A stretch of 10,541 nt of DNA from DASQUK01 sp046723645. GTDB taxonomy: Bacteria; Actinomycetota; Acidimicrobiia; Acidimicrobiales; VFJN01. Below, piece after piece: positions 1-6,680 of the stretch (position 1 is the stretch's first letter; each line of letters opens with the position of its first letter). A model generated the notes under the pieces. The model was not told where the DNA came from. It saw only the letters and a list, made by a program, of their open reading frames with translations, and did not search any database. The stretch lies in the NCBI GenBank assembly GCA_046723645.1, contig JBKOUY010000219.1, forward strand, positions 1-10,541, read 5' to 3'. The position numbers and the translations under genes were made by a program.

Positions 1-49
1 CTACACTTAAGTTGTGTCGTCGGCAGCGTCAGATGTGTATAAGAGACAG
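1..49 (+). other. Residual Illumina Nextera adapter (not genomic)
   Basis: This is synthetic library sequence left on the contig end. Bases 1-6 (CTACAC) match the end of the P5 oligo. Bases 7-16 are a 10-base stretch where the i5 index belongs. Bases 17-30 (TCGTCGGCAGCGTC) are the Nextera read-1 primer. Bases 31-49 (AGATGTGTATAAGAGACAG) are the 19-base Tn5 mosaic end. Parts and order are exactly those of a finished tagmentation adapter, so this is neither a natural Tn5 end nor a gene start. Open frames through it give the known contaminant peptides VYKRQ, MCIRDR and, on the minus strand, LLYTSDAAD. Genomic sequence begins at base 50. Confidence 0.98.
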
Positions 50-51
50 GC

Positions 52-1380
52 ATCGTGGGTCCGGCTCCGGCGGCACCGGCAGCACCGGCAGGGGCGGTGT
101 CCCCACCGGCCGGCCCGGTGGCAACTCCGGTCGTCCTGCCCGGCACGCCGGGGGTCGGACGGTCCGCCGCGGGGCTGCGCCGGCGCCGCCGCCTGGTGCT
201 GGTCGCGATGGCGGTCCTCTTCGGGGGTGGAGTGGTCCTGGCGGTCGTCGGCGTCAACCTGGTGCGGAACAGCACCGCCGGGCGCTACGTGGCGCCCACG
301 GCCGGTCCCGACGACGCCGGCTACCAGGCGTACGTCGTCCCCACGCCGACGATGGCCGTCGTGCAGCGGGGGGACGACGGCGACCTGGTCAGCGTGGCGG
401 TCCTGGCCATCGAGTCGAGCGACGACGGGGGCACGGTGATCCTGCTCCCGGCCTCCACGCTGACGCGGGCGAAGGCGGCCGAGCCCGCCCCCGGGACGCC
501 TGGGGCCACCTCCGGTACCACAAGCGGCACCGCTGCAGCGTCGAGCCAGGCCACGATGGCGGAGGTCTACAGGCAGGGCGGGGCCGAGGCGGTGGTGGCG
601 GCGGTTGCCGAGCTGTTGGCCATCGCCATCCCGGAGCACCTCGAGGTCGACGACGCCCGATGGGCGTCGCTTGTGGCGCCGGTTGCGCCCGTCGACCTCG
701 AGCTCGCCAAGCGCGTCGGCGACTGGCGGCCGGGCGACGTGTCGCTGGCGGCCGAGGACGTGGGGCCGTTCCTCCGCGCCCGGGCGGCGGGGGAGTCGGA
801 TGCCGAGCGCATCGACCGCCAGGCGGACTTCTGGACCGCCTGGCTGCCGCTGGTCCGCGACGCCGGGGTCGACGCCCTGCCCGGCGAGGTCGACGTGGGT
901 ATCGGGCGGTTCGTCCGGGAGCTGGCCGACGGCTCACCCTCCATCGTCCCCCTGCCGGGGGAGCCCGCCGGCGGCGACGACGGGGCCCCCGAATCGTTCG
1001 TCCCCCACGACGAGCGGGTGGGGGAGCTGATGGTGCGCGCGGTCCCCTATCCGGTGTCGCCCAGCCCCGGCCGGCGGATCCGCGTCCGCCTGCTCAACGG
1101 CACCACCGACCGGGACCTCACGGGCGCCGCGGCGCGGCAGTTGGTCCGGGGCGGGGCCGAGATAACCATCGTCGGAAACGCCCCCACCTTCGACGAGACT
1201 GAGACCCTGATGCTCTACGGACGTGCCGACCAGCGCAACGAGGCGCTGTGGCTGGCTGGCGGGTTCGGCGGCGGGCAGGTCGAGCAGGACCCGGCCGCGT
1301 TGGCCGGGGCCGCCGACGACGACGAGATCGATGTGACCGTGATCCTGGGTGCTGACGCCCGGGATCTGATCGGGAGGTAG
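52..1380 (+). CDS. LCP-like / LytR C-terminal domain membrane protein, 5' partial
   Basis: This is a membrane-anchored envelope protein of LytR-CpsA-Psr (LCP) type, cut at its 5' end by the adapter junction. The frame is open from the first genomic codon, so the GTG at 55 is only the first start-like codon and need not be real. Residues below count from that GTG. A Pro/Ala-rich cytoplasmic tail (1-40) leads to a basic RRRRR patch (42-46) and one membrane helix (about 47-69). Residues 98-300 resemble an LCP domain: R241, R243, D249, R252 and RQ 255-256 match its C-terminal signature. However, the usual PRD-type segment reads LLPASTL (130-136), so the acidic and Arg residues of the N-terminal half appear missing. 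A low-complexity Gly/Ser/Thr/Ala linker spans about 144-165. Residues 340-435 are a LytR_C domain (VRLLNGT start, VTVILGAD end). LCP enzymes attach glycopolymers to the wall; this one may be inactive. It lies 28 bases before rsfS, a common actinobacterial pairing, and is probably cotranscribed with it. Confidence 0.82.
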   Translation: MVGPAPAAPAAPAGAVSPPAGPVATPVVLPGTPGVGRSAAGLRRRRRLVLVAMAVLFGGGVVLAVVGVNLVRNSTAGRYVAPTAGPDDAGYQAYVVPTPTMAVVQRGDDGDLVSVAVLAIESSDDGGTVILLPASTLTRAKAAEPAPGTPGATSGTTSGTAAASSQATMAEVYRQGGAEAVVAAVAELLAIAIPEHLEVDDARWASLVAPVAPVDLELAKRVGDWRPGDVSLAAEDVGPFLRARAAGESDAERIDRQADFWTAWLPLVRDAGVDALPGEVDVGIGRFVRELADGSPSIVPLPGEPAGGDDGAPESFVPHDERVGELMVRAVPYPVSPSPGRRIRVRLLNGTTDRDLTGAAARQLVRGGAEITIVGNAPTFDETETLMLYGRADQRNEALWLAGGFGGGQVEQDPAALAGAADDDEIDVTVILGADARDLIGR

Positions 1381-1408
1381 GACCGCGAGCAACCTGACCA
1401 ACGAACGT

Positions 1409-1777
1409 GTGCAAGCCCGGGACCTGGCCGCCGTGGCGGCCCGCGCCGCCGACTCGAAGGGGGCACGCGACGTCGTGATCCTCGAGGTGGGCGACGTTCT
1501 CGTCGTGGCCGACGAGTTCGTGATCGCCTCCGCCCCGAACGATCGCCTGGTCAAGGCGATCGTCGACGAGGTCGAGCGGGTGGTCGCGGAAGCGGGCCAT
1601 CCGAAGCCGCTGCGGGTCGAGGGTCTCGACGACCGCCACTGGGTCCTCATGGACTACGGCGACGTGGTGGTGCACGTGTTCCTCGACGAGACCCGTCACT
1701 ACTACGAGCTCGAGCGCCTCTGGGCCGACGTCCCCCGCATCGAGTGGGCGCCGGCCGCCACGGCGCAGCGGCGGTAG
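1409..1777 (+). CDS. rsfS: Ribosome silencing factor RsfS
   Basis: RsfS (DUF143/Iojap family) binds ribosomal protein uL14 on the free 50S subunit and blocks joining with 30S, lowering translation when nutrients are scarce. The 122 residues are a normal family length. Family landmarks are clear: a helical start (ARDLAAVAARAADSKGARDV), the strand-turn segment DVLVVADEFVIASAPNDRLV (28-47), and the C-terminal core with GLDDRHWVLMDYGDVVVHVF followed by DETRHYYELERLWAD. The GTG at 1409 is the only ATG/GTG/TTG codon in frame that precedes the conserved part. It has no good ribosome-binding site at the proper distance. A strong GGGAGGT (1372-1378) overlaps the upstream stop but lies 30 bases away, and the reading frame stays open back into that region, so the true start is uncertain. 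It is probably translated from the same mRNA as the preceding LCP-like gene. Confidence 0.93.
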   Translation: MQARDLAAVAARAADSKGARDVVILEVGDVLVVADEFVIASAPNDRLVKAIVDEVERVVAEAGHPKPLRVEGLDDRHWVLMDYGDVVVHVFLDETRHYYELERLWADVPRIEWAPAATAQRR

Positions 1778-1794
1778 GGCGCCCCGACGCGAGA

Positions 1795-1827
1795 CCGAGC
1801 CGCCGCCACCGCGGGCGGTCGGCTCGG
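1795..1827. terminator. GC-rich hairpin between convergent rsfS and tRNA-Ala
   Basis: CCGAGCCG (1795-1802) pairs perfectly with CGGCTCGG (1820-1827). The stem continues inward with CC/GG past a one-base bulge (T1819) and then GCC/GGC, about 13 pairs with a small loop around 1808-1813. It sits 17 bases after the rsfS stop and 5 bases from the 3' end of the oppositely oriented tRNA, where a bidirectional terminator would be expected. No T-run follows on either strand, so a classical intrinsic terminator is not proven. Confidence 0.45.
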
Positions 1828-1832
1828 CGGGG

Positions 1833-1905
1833 TGGAGCCGACGCGATTCGAACGCGCGACCTCGTCCATGCCATGGACACGCTCTACCAACTGAGCTACG
1901 GCCCC
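1833..1905 (-). tRNA. tRNA-Ala (anticodon GGC)
   Basis: The full cloverleaf can be folded by eye on the minus strand in 73 bases. The acceptor arm GGGGCCG pairs with CGGCTCC and includes a G3:U70 wobble, the identity element for alanyl-tRNA synthetase. The D stem is GCTC/GAGC around AGTTGGTA. The anticodon stem TGTCC/GGACG encloses the loop ATGGCAT, with anticodon GGC at 1872-1870 decoding GCC. The T stem GCGCG/CGCGT encloses TTCGAAT. A73 is the last template base; genomic CC then C follow, so the final A of CCA is not encoded. The loop carries the A32-U38 pair known to be characteristic of tRNA-Ala(GGC). It lies 60 bases downstream of leuS on the same strand. Confidence 0.97.
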
Positions 1906-1919
1906 GTTGCGGACGAGTG

Positions 1920-1949
1920 AGCCTATCGTCGGGCCGGCGTGCGTGTCAC
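1920..1949 (-). promoter_or_regulatory. Candidate promoter of tRNA-Ala
   Basis: On the minus strand GTGACA (1949-1944; five of six matches to TTGACA) is followed after 18 bases by TAGGCT (1925-1920), an actinobacterial-style TANNNT -10 element. The tRNA 5' end lies 14 bases further on, leaving a short leader for RNase P to remove. The motif match is visible; promoter activity is inferred, and read-through from leuS is an alternative. Confidence 0.4.
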
Positions 1950-1954
1950 ACGCC
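1936..1954 (-). terminator. Small hairpin after leuS
   Basis: On the minus strand GGCGTG (1954-1949) pairs with CACGCC (1941-1936) around a 7-base loop, starting 11 bases after the leuS stop codon. An overlapping alternative is GCGTG/CACGC with loop TGA. It has no T-tract and overlaps the proposed -35 of the tRNA promoter. It could slow or end leuS transcription, or be incidental in GC-rich DNA. Confidence 0.25.
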
Positions 1955-1965
1955 AATCCTCAGGG

Positions 1966-4839
1966 TCAGGCCACTACGAAGTTGATCAGCCGGCCCGGGA
2001 CGGCGACGACCTTGCGCACGGCGCGGTTGGCGTCCAGCAGTGCGGCGACCTGGGGATCGGCGCGGGCCGCCGCCTCCAGCGCCGCCTCGTCGGCCTCGGC
2101 TGGCACCTGGATCCGGGCCCGAACCTTGCCGTTGATCTGGACCGGGACCTCCACGGTCTCGTCGACCAGCCACTGCGGATCGGCCTCCGGGAAGGGCTCG
2201 GTGACCAGCGAGTCGGGGTGGCCGAGCCGCGACCACAGCTCCTCGGCGATGTGCGGCGCCAGCGGCGCCAGCAGTAGCACCAACGGTTCCGCGGCGGCGC
2301 GGGGCACGCCCTGGCTGGGGTGCCGCGCCGTCAGGTGGTTGTTGAGCTCCGTGATCTTGGCGACGGACACGTTGAAGCGGAGCTTCTCCATGCCGTCGCG
2401 CACGGCCGCGATCGCCCGGTTCAGGACGCGCTGGGTCTCGTCGTCGAGCTCGTCGTCGGTGACGGTGGCCCGGCCGGTCTCCTCGTCGATGACGTTCCGC
2501 CAGATGCGCTGCAGCAGCCGGTACACGCCGACGACGTCCCTGGTCTCCCAGGGCCGGCTCTGGTCGAGCGGCCCCGAGAACATCTCGTACAGCCGCATGG
2601 TGTCCGCGCCGTAGTCCTCGTACATCTCGTCGGGCGCGACCGCGTTCTTGCGGCTCTTCCCCATCCGGCCCAGTTGGCGGTTGACCTGCTCGCCGCCGTG
2701 CCAGTACGCGCCGTCGTGCCGGGTGACCTCGTGGGCGTCGACGTAGAAGCCGCGCCGGTCGGTGTACTCGTAGGCCTGGATCAAGCCCTGGTTGTACAGG
2801 CGGCGGTAGGGCTCGAACGACGACACGTACCCCAGGTCGTAGAGCACCTTGTGCCAGAACCGGGAGTACAGCAGGTGCAGGACGGCGTGCTCGGCGCCGC
2901 CGACGTAGAGGTCGACGCCGCCGCAGTCGCCCTCCCAGCGGGGGCCCATCCAGTAGCGCTCGATCTCGGGGTCGACCGGCGCCTTGTCGTTGTGGGGATC
3001 GAGGTAGCGCAGCTCGTACCAGCACGATCCCGCCCAGTTGGGCATCGTGTTGGTGTCGCGGCGGTAGGCCTTTGGCCCCTCGCCCAGGTCCAGCGTGACG
3101 TTGACCCAGTCCGTCGCCCGCGACAGCGGGGCCTCCGGCTCGGACGTCTCGTCGTCCTCGGGGAACGTCTTGGGCGAGTAGTCGTCGACCTCCGGTAACA
3201 CCACCGGCAGCATCGACGCCGGCAGGGCCCGGGGCAGCCCGTCGTCGGGGTCGTAGACGATGGGAAACGGCTCGCCCCAGAAGCGCTGCCGGCTGAACAA
3301 CCAGTCCCGCAGCTTGTAGGTGACCGTGCCGGTGCCGATCCCGGTGCGCTCCAGCCACTCGCTGATCCGGTGCTTGGCGTCGGCGATCCCCAGGCCGTTC
3401 AGGTCGACCGAGTCGTTCGCGCTGTTGATGGCCGGGCCCTCGCCCAGGTAGGGCTCATCGGGCCAGCCCTCGGGGGCCTGCACGGTGCGCACGATCGGCA
3501 GGTCGAAGGCCTCGGCGAACGCCCAGTCGCGGTCGTCCTGCCCCGGCACCGCCATGATCGCCCCAGTGCCGTAGCCCATCAGCACGTAGTCGGCGACGAA
3601 GACCGGGATCTCGCCGCCGGTCGCGGGGTTGACGGCGTGGCTGCCGACGAACACGCCGGTCTTGTCGCGCGACTCGATCTGCCGCTCGACATCGGAGCGC
3701 CTGCTCGTCTGCCTGCGGTACGCGGCGACCGCCTCGGCCGGCGTGGCCTGCCCGCCGGTCCACCGCGCCGGCGTGCCCTCGGGCCATGCGGCGGCGGTCA
3801 GCTCGTCGACCAGCGGATGCTCGGGGGCCAGCACCATGTACGTGGCCCCGAACAGCGTGTCGTGCCGGGTGGTGAACACCTCGATGCCCGGCCCGGCGGC
3901 GGTCGGGAATGTGATGCTCGCCCCCTCCGACCGCCCGATCCAGTTGCGCTGCATCAGCTTGATGCGCTCGGGCCAGTCCAGCACGTCGAGGTCGCGCAGC
4001 AGCCGCTCCGCGTAGGAGGTGATGCGCAGCATCCACTGGCGCAGCGGGCGGCGGAAGACCGGGAAGTTGCCCCGCTCGCTCCGGCCCTCGGACGTGACCT
4101 CCTCGTTGGACAGCACGGTCCCGAGCGCGGGGCACCAGTTCACCAGCGCCTCGCTCACGTACGCGAGGCGGTGGTTGTCGACCACCACCCGGCGCTCGGT
4201 CGGCGTGAGCTCGGCCCAGGGCCTGCCCGTCGGGTTCGTGCCCTCACCGGGCTCGCGGGTGCCGGCGTCCAGCTCTGCGACCAGGTCCTCGATCGGCCGG
4301 GCGCGGTCGGCGTCGACGTCGTACCAGGAGTTGAAGATCTGCAGGAAGATCCACTGGGTCCAGCGGTAGTAGCCCTCGTCGATGGTGGCGATCGACCGCC
4401 GCGAGTCGTGTCCCAGCCCCAGGCGCCGCAGCTGGCGACGCATGGTGACGATGTTGGCCTCTGTCGTCCCCCGTGGGTGCTGCCCGGTCTGGACCGCGTA
4501 CTGCTCCGCGGGCAGCCCGAACGCGTCGTACCCCATGGTGTGGACGACGTTGTGGCCCGTCATGCGGAGGTACCGGGCGTAGACATCGGTGCCGATGTAG
4601 CCCAGCGGGTGGCCGACGTGCAGCCCGGCGCCGCTCGGGTAGGGGAACATGTCGAGCACGTAGCGCTTCGGCAGGTCGACCACCTTGTCGAAGCCCGCGC
4701 TCAGGTCGCCGACCGGGTTGGGGGCGTAGAAGGTGCCCTCGCGCTCCCAGCGCTCCTGCCAGCTGGTTTCGATGCGTTCCGCGAGCGCGGCCGTGTACCG
4801 GTACGGGGGCTGGTCGGACGACGGCGACGGCTCGGACAT
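1966..4839 (-). CDS. leuS: Leucyl-tRNA synthetase (LeuRS)
   Basis: LeuRS is a cytoplasmic class Ia synthetase that charges tRNA-Leu with leucine using ATP and removes mischarged amino acids. The 957 residues fit the size of actinobacterial LeuRS. The HIGH-type motif is HVGH (74-77), after MFPYPSGAGL. The CP1 editing domain shows the Thr-rich TTRHDT (323-328) and GQDDRD (433-438), the latter in the Gly-Gln form usual in actinobacterial LeuRS. The KMSKS-type loop is RMGKS followed by RKN (725-732). The anticodon-binding region follows, ending in VPGRLINFVVA. I place the start at ATG 4839 (MSEPSPSSDQ) because homology begins shortly after it. The frame stays open 58 codons upstream, but that stretch overlaps the divergent ligase gene and looks non-homologous. 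There is no Shine-Dalgarno sequence; TACTCT ends 8 bases before the ATG. No frameshift or missing domain is seen. Confidence 0.98.
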   Translation of the reverse strand: MSEPSPSSDQPPYRYTAALAERIETSWQERWEREGTFYAPNPVGDLSAGFDKVVDLPKRYVLDMFPYPSGAGLHVGHPLGYIGTDVYARYLRMTGHNVVHTMGYDAFGLPAEQYAVQTGQHPRGTTEANIVTMRRQLRRLGLGHDSRRSIATIDEGYYRWTQWIFLQIFNSWYDVDADRARPIEDLVAELDAGTREPGEGTNPTGRPWAELTPTERRVVVDNHRLAYVSEALVNWCPALGTVLSNEEVTSEGRSERGNFPVFRRPLRQWMLRITSYAERLLRDLDVLDWPERIKLMQRNWIGRSEGASITFPTAAGPGIEVFTTRHDTLFGATYMVLAPEHPLVDELTAAAWPEGTPARWTGGQATPAEAVAAYRRQTSRRSDVERQIESRDKTGVFVGSHAVNPATGGEIPVFVADYVLMGYGTGAIMAVPGQDDRDWAFAEAFDLPIVRTVQAPEGWPDEPYLGEGPAINSANDSVDLNGLGIADAKHRISEWLERTGIGTGTVTYKLRDWLFSRQRFWGEPFPIVYDPDDGLPRALPASMLPVVLPEVDDYSPKTFPEDDETSEPEAPLSRATDWVNVTLDLGEGPKAYRRDTNTMPNWAGSCWYELRYLDPHNDKAPVDPEIERYWMGPRWEGDCGGVDLYVGGAEHAVLHLLYSRFWHKVLYDLGYVSSFEPYRRLYNQGLIQAYEYTDRRGFYVDAHEVTRHDGAYWHGGEQVNRQLGRMGKSRKNAVAPDEMYEDYGADTMRLYEMFSGPLDQSRPWETRDVVGVYRLLQRIWRNVIDEETGRATVTDDELDDETQRVLNRAIAAVRDGMEKLRFNVSVAKITELNNHLTARHPSQGVPRAAAEPLVLLLAPLAPHIAEELWSRLGHPDSLVTEPFPEADPQWLVDETVEVPVQINGKVRARIQVPAEADEAALEAAARADPQVAALLDANRAVRKVVAVPGRLINFVVA

Positions 4840-4847
4840 GAACGCGA

Positions 4848-4853
4848 AGAGTA
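4848..4853 (-). promoter_or_regulatory. Candidate -10 element of leuS (leaderless start)
   Basis: TACTCT on the minus strand fits TANNNT and ends 8 bases before the leuS ATG, so transcription would begin at or within a base or two of the start codon. No purine-rich ribosome-binding site is seen. The same arrangement occurs at three other genes in this window. Confidence 0.45.
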
Positions 4854-4854
4854 C

Positions 4855-4876
4855 CGGCCGATGTCCCGATCGGCCG
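4855..4876. promoter_or_regulatory. Inverted repeat upstream of leuS (candidate operator)
   Basis: CGGCCGAT (4855-4862) and ATCGGCCG (4869-4876) are perfect 8-base inverted repeats around GTCCCG. The repeat abuts the proposed leuS -10 hexamer and lies where RNA polymerase contacts spacer DNA. If the mRNA is leaderless, the repeat is not transcribed and would act as a protein-binding site. If transcription starts further upstream, it would be a 5' UTR hairpin ending 15 bases before the ATG. Confidence 0.35.
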
Positions 4877-4936
4877 AAGCGGAAAGCCGCGGTGCGCCCG
4901 GCGAATTGGACGTGTAACCACCCCTCGCACCGGTAA

Positions 4937-4947
4937 GTCGGACCGAC
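4937..4947. promoter_or_regulatory. Short palindrome at the ligase start
   Basis: GTCGGACCGAC is an 11-base palindrome (5-base arms, central A) ending one base before the ligase ATG. TAAGT precedes it and TTGGAC lies at 4906-4911, but the spacing is too long for a standard promoter. It could be an operator half or chance; no ribosome-binding site is visible for this gene. Confidence 0.2.
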
Positions 4948-4948
4948 A

Positions 4949-6607
4949 ATGCCCGCCTTGCGCCAACGCATCGAGTGCGCCGCCGCGCGCGGTACGAACA
5001 TCACGTTCGTCATCGGTGGCAGCGAGGACGTCGTGTCCTGGGGTGAGCTCCACGAGCAGGCAAAGGGCTACGCCGCCACGCTCCAGGCGCAGGGCGTCCG
5101 CCCCGGAGACCACGTCGCCCTGCTCTCGCCCACCACCCGGTCCCTGGTCACGGCCATCCAGGCGACCTGGCTGGCCGGGGCCACGATCGTGGTGTTGCCG
5201 CTGCCGATGCGGCTGTCGTCGATCGAGGAGTTCGTCGCCCAGACCCGCCGCCGCATCCAGCACGCCGACGCCGGCCTGGTAGTCGTCGACCCCGAGCTGG
5301 CCGCGTTCGTGACGCCCGAGCCCGGCGACCCGCCGATGGTCGGGTTCGACGACCTGGCCGGCGGCGATGCCCGAGGTTGGGTTCGCCCACCCGACGACCC
5401 CGACCGGCTGGCGATCCTGCAGTTCACCAGCGGATCCACGTCCGACCCGAAGGGCGTGATGCTCCCGGACCGCGTGCTGTGCGCCAACCTCGACGCCGTG
5501 GCCGAAGCGGCCACGCTCGATCCCGACGACGACGTCCTGGTGTCGTGGCTGCCGCTGTACCACGACATGGGGCTGGTGGGACTGCTGACGCTGCCGATGT
5601 CGACCGGCGCCCGCCTGGTCCTGGGCGCGCCGCAGGACTTCACGGCCAAGCCGGCCCACTGGATGGAGTGGGTCTCGACCTATGGCGGCACCGCCACCGC
5701 GGGCCCCAACTTCTCCTGGGTGCTGGCCACCCGGGCGCTCGCCCGCAGCGAGCCACTCGATCTGTCGCGGCTGCGGGTGGCGCTCAACGGCGCCGAGCCG
5801 ATCGATCCCGACCAGGTCGAGGCCTTCGTGGCCGCTGGGCGGCGCCACGGGTTGCGCCCCGAGGCGGTGTTCCCCGCCTTCGGGATGGCCGAGGTAGCCA
5901 TCGGCGGCACGTTCCCGGAGCCGATGTCGGGGATGGTGACCGACTGCGTGGACCGACGCGTCCTGGAGACCGAGCGGTACGCAGCGCCCACCGATCCCGG
6001 CGCCGAGGGCAGCCGCCGGCTGCCGCTGCTCGGCCGCCCGGTGCCGGGGCTGGAGATCCGGATCGTCGATCCCGACACGGGCATGCCCCTGCGCGAGCGG
6101 GAGGTGGGCGAGCTGGAGATCCGGGGCACGTCGGTCACGCCCGGGTACTACCGGAGGCCCGACGCCAACGCGCAGCTGTTCCGCGACGGCTGGCTGCGCA
6201 CCGGCGACCTCGCCTACCTGCTCGACCGGCAGCTGGTCGTGTGCGGCCGCATCAAGGACGTGATCATCGTCGGCGGCCGCAACCTGTTCCCCGAGGACGT
6301 GGAGCGGGCGGTCGGCCAGCTGGAGGGCGTGCGGGCCGGCAACGTCATCGCCTTCGGAGCCGACGGCGACCGGGGCCGCGAGTCACTGGTGGTGGTGGCG
6401 GAGACGCGGGCCGTCGACGACGACGTGACGGCCCTGCGGCGGCTCGTGGCCGAGCGGGTGCGGGACGCCGTTGGCGTCCCGGCCAGGGACATCGTCCTCG
6501 TGGCCCCGGGCACGCTGCCCAAGACCAGCTCCGGCAAGCTGCAGCGGTCCCTGTGCAAGCAGCACTACCGGGACGGCCGCCTCGCCCCCGTCGGCACGCC
6601 CGTCTGA
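4949..6607 (+). CDS. Fatty-acyl-AMP / acyl-CoA ligase (FadD-type, ANL superfamily)
   Basis: This enzyme activates a fatty or other carboxylic acid with ATP to an acyl-adenylate, then passes it to CoA or to a carrier protein. The 552 residues cover the whole adenylation fold. The P-loop is FTSGSTSDPKG (159-169). WLPLYHDMGL, typical of fatty-acyl-AMP ligases, and the APNF-like segment AGPNFSW follow, then LNGAEPI and FGMAE. Later come GYY (399-401), RTGDL (417-421; D420 binds ribose), the hinge region GRIKDVIIVGGRN (433-445) with FPEDVE, and the C-terminal catalytic lysine K530 in LPKTSSGK. Overall it resembles the mycobacterial FadD-like group between classical acyl-CoA ligases and FAALs, and I cannot decide between CoA and carrier as acceptor. 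No polyketide synthase or carrier protein lies nearby. ATG 4949 is the first reasonable start, without a clear ribosome-binding site. It diverges from leuS across 109 bases. Confidence 0.92.
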   Translation: MPALRQRIECAAARGTNITFVIGGSEDVVSWGELHEQAKGYAATLQAQGVRPGDHVALLSPTTRSLVTAIQATWLAGATIVVLPLPMRLSSIEEFVAQTRRRIQHADAGLVVVDPELAAFVTPEPGDPPMVGFDDLAGGDARGWVRPPDDPDRLAILQFTSGSTSDPKGVMLPDRVLCANLDAVAEAATLDPDDDVLVSWLPLYHDMGLVGLLTLPMSTGARLVLGAPQDFTAKPAHWMEWVSTYGGTATAGPNFSWVLATRALARSEPLDLSRLRVALNGAEPIDPDQVEAFVAAGRRHGLRPEAVFPAFGMAEVAIGGTFPEPMSGMVTDCVDRRVLETERYAAPTDPGAEGSRRLPLLGRPVPGLEIRIVDPDTGMPLREREVGELEIRGTSVTPGYYRRPDANAQLFRDGWLRTGDLAYLLDRQLVVCGRIKDVIIVGGRNLFPEDVERAVGQLEGVRAGNVIAFGADGDRGRESLVVVAETRAVDDDVTALRRLVAERVRDAVGVPARDIVLVAPGTLPKTSSGKLQRSLCKQHYRDGRLAPVGTPV

Positions 6608-6614
6608 CGAATGT

Positions 6615-6631
6615 GCGGGGCAAGGCCCCGC
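6615..6631 (+). terminator. Hairpin after the ligase gene
   Basis: GCGGGGC (6615-6621) pairs perfectly with GCCCCGC (6625-6631) around a 3-base loop AAG, starting 8 bases after the ligase stop. The position suits a terminator. The following sequence has only scattered Ts (TTCGTTTG at 6641-6648), so it is a weak intrinsic terminator at best. Confidence 0.45.
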
Positions 6632-6680
6632 CAACCGGCGTTCGTTTGTGCGGATTTCGGCGTTTTGGGACGCCGGTTGG
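6631..6680. repeat. Inverted repeat in the convergent gene junction
   Basis: CCAACCGGCGT (6631-6641) is the exact reverse complement of ACGCCGGTTGG (6670-6680), with 28 bases between. A competing hairpin, CGGCGT (6658-6663) with ACGCCG (6670-6675), shares the right arm. It ends 4 bases before the stop codon of the minus-strand oxidoreductase. A bidirectional terminator structure for the two convergent genes is the likeliest role. Confidence 0.5.

Noticed and set aside
31..49. Tn5/IS50 mosaic end as evidence of a transposon
   Set aside because: It is joined to the Nextera read-1 primer and the P5 tail in library order, and no transposase gene or target duplication is present.
7..639. Open frames running out of the adapter (both strands)
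   Set aside because: Their starts or ends lie in adapter sequence, they are low-complexity Arg/Gly/Pro translations, and they lie in other frames of the LCP-like gene.
1702..1956. Minus-strand frame reading AVAQLVERVHGMDEVARSNRV
   Set aside because: This is the well-known false translation of a tRNA gene; it covers tRNA-Ala.
3370..4917. 515-codon plus-strand open frame opposite leuS
   Set aside because: It has antisense composition (Val/Arg/Gly/Leu-rich, no domain), mirroring codon positions of leuS in GC-rich DNA.
4840..4948. T-box riboswitch upstream of leuS
   Set aside because: The 109-base gap shared with a divergent gene is too short, and no T-box consensus or terminator/antiterminator pair is visible.
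4840..5013. 58-codon N-terminal extension of leuS
   Set aside because: It overlaps the divergent ligase gene, covers the promoter region, and shows no LeuRS homology.
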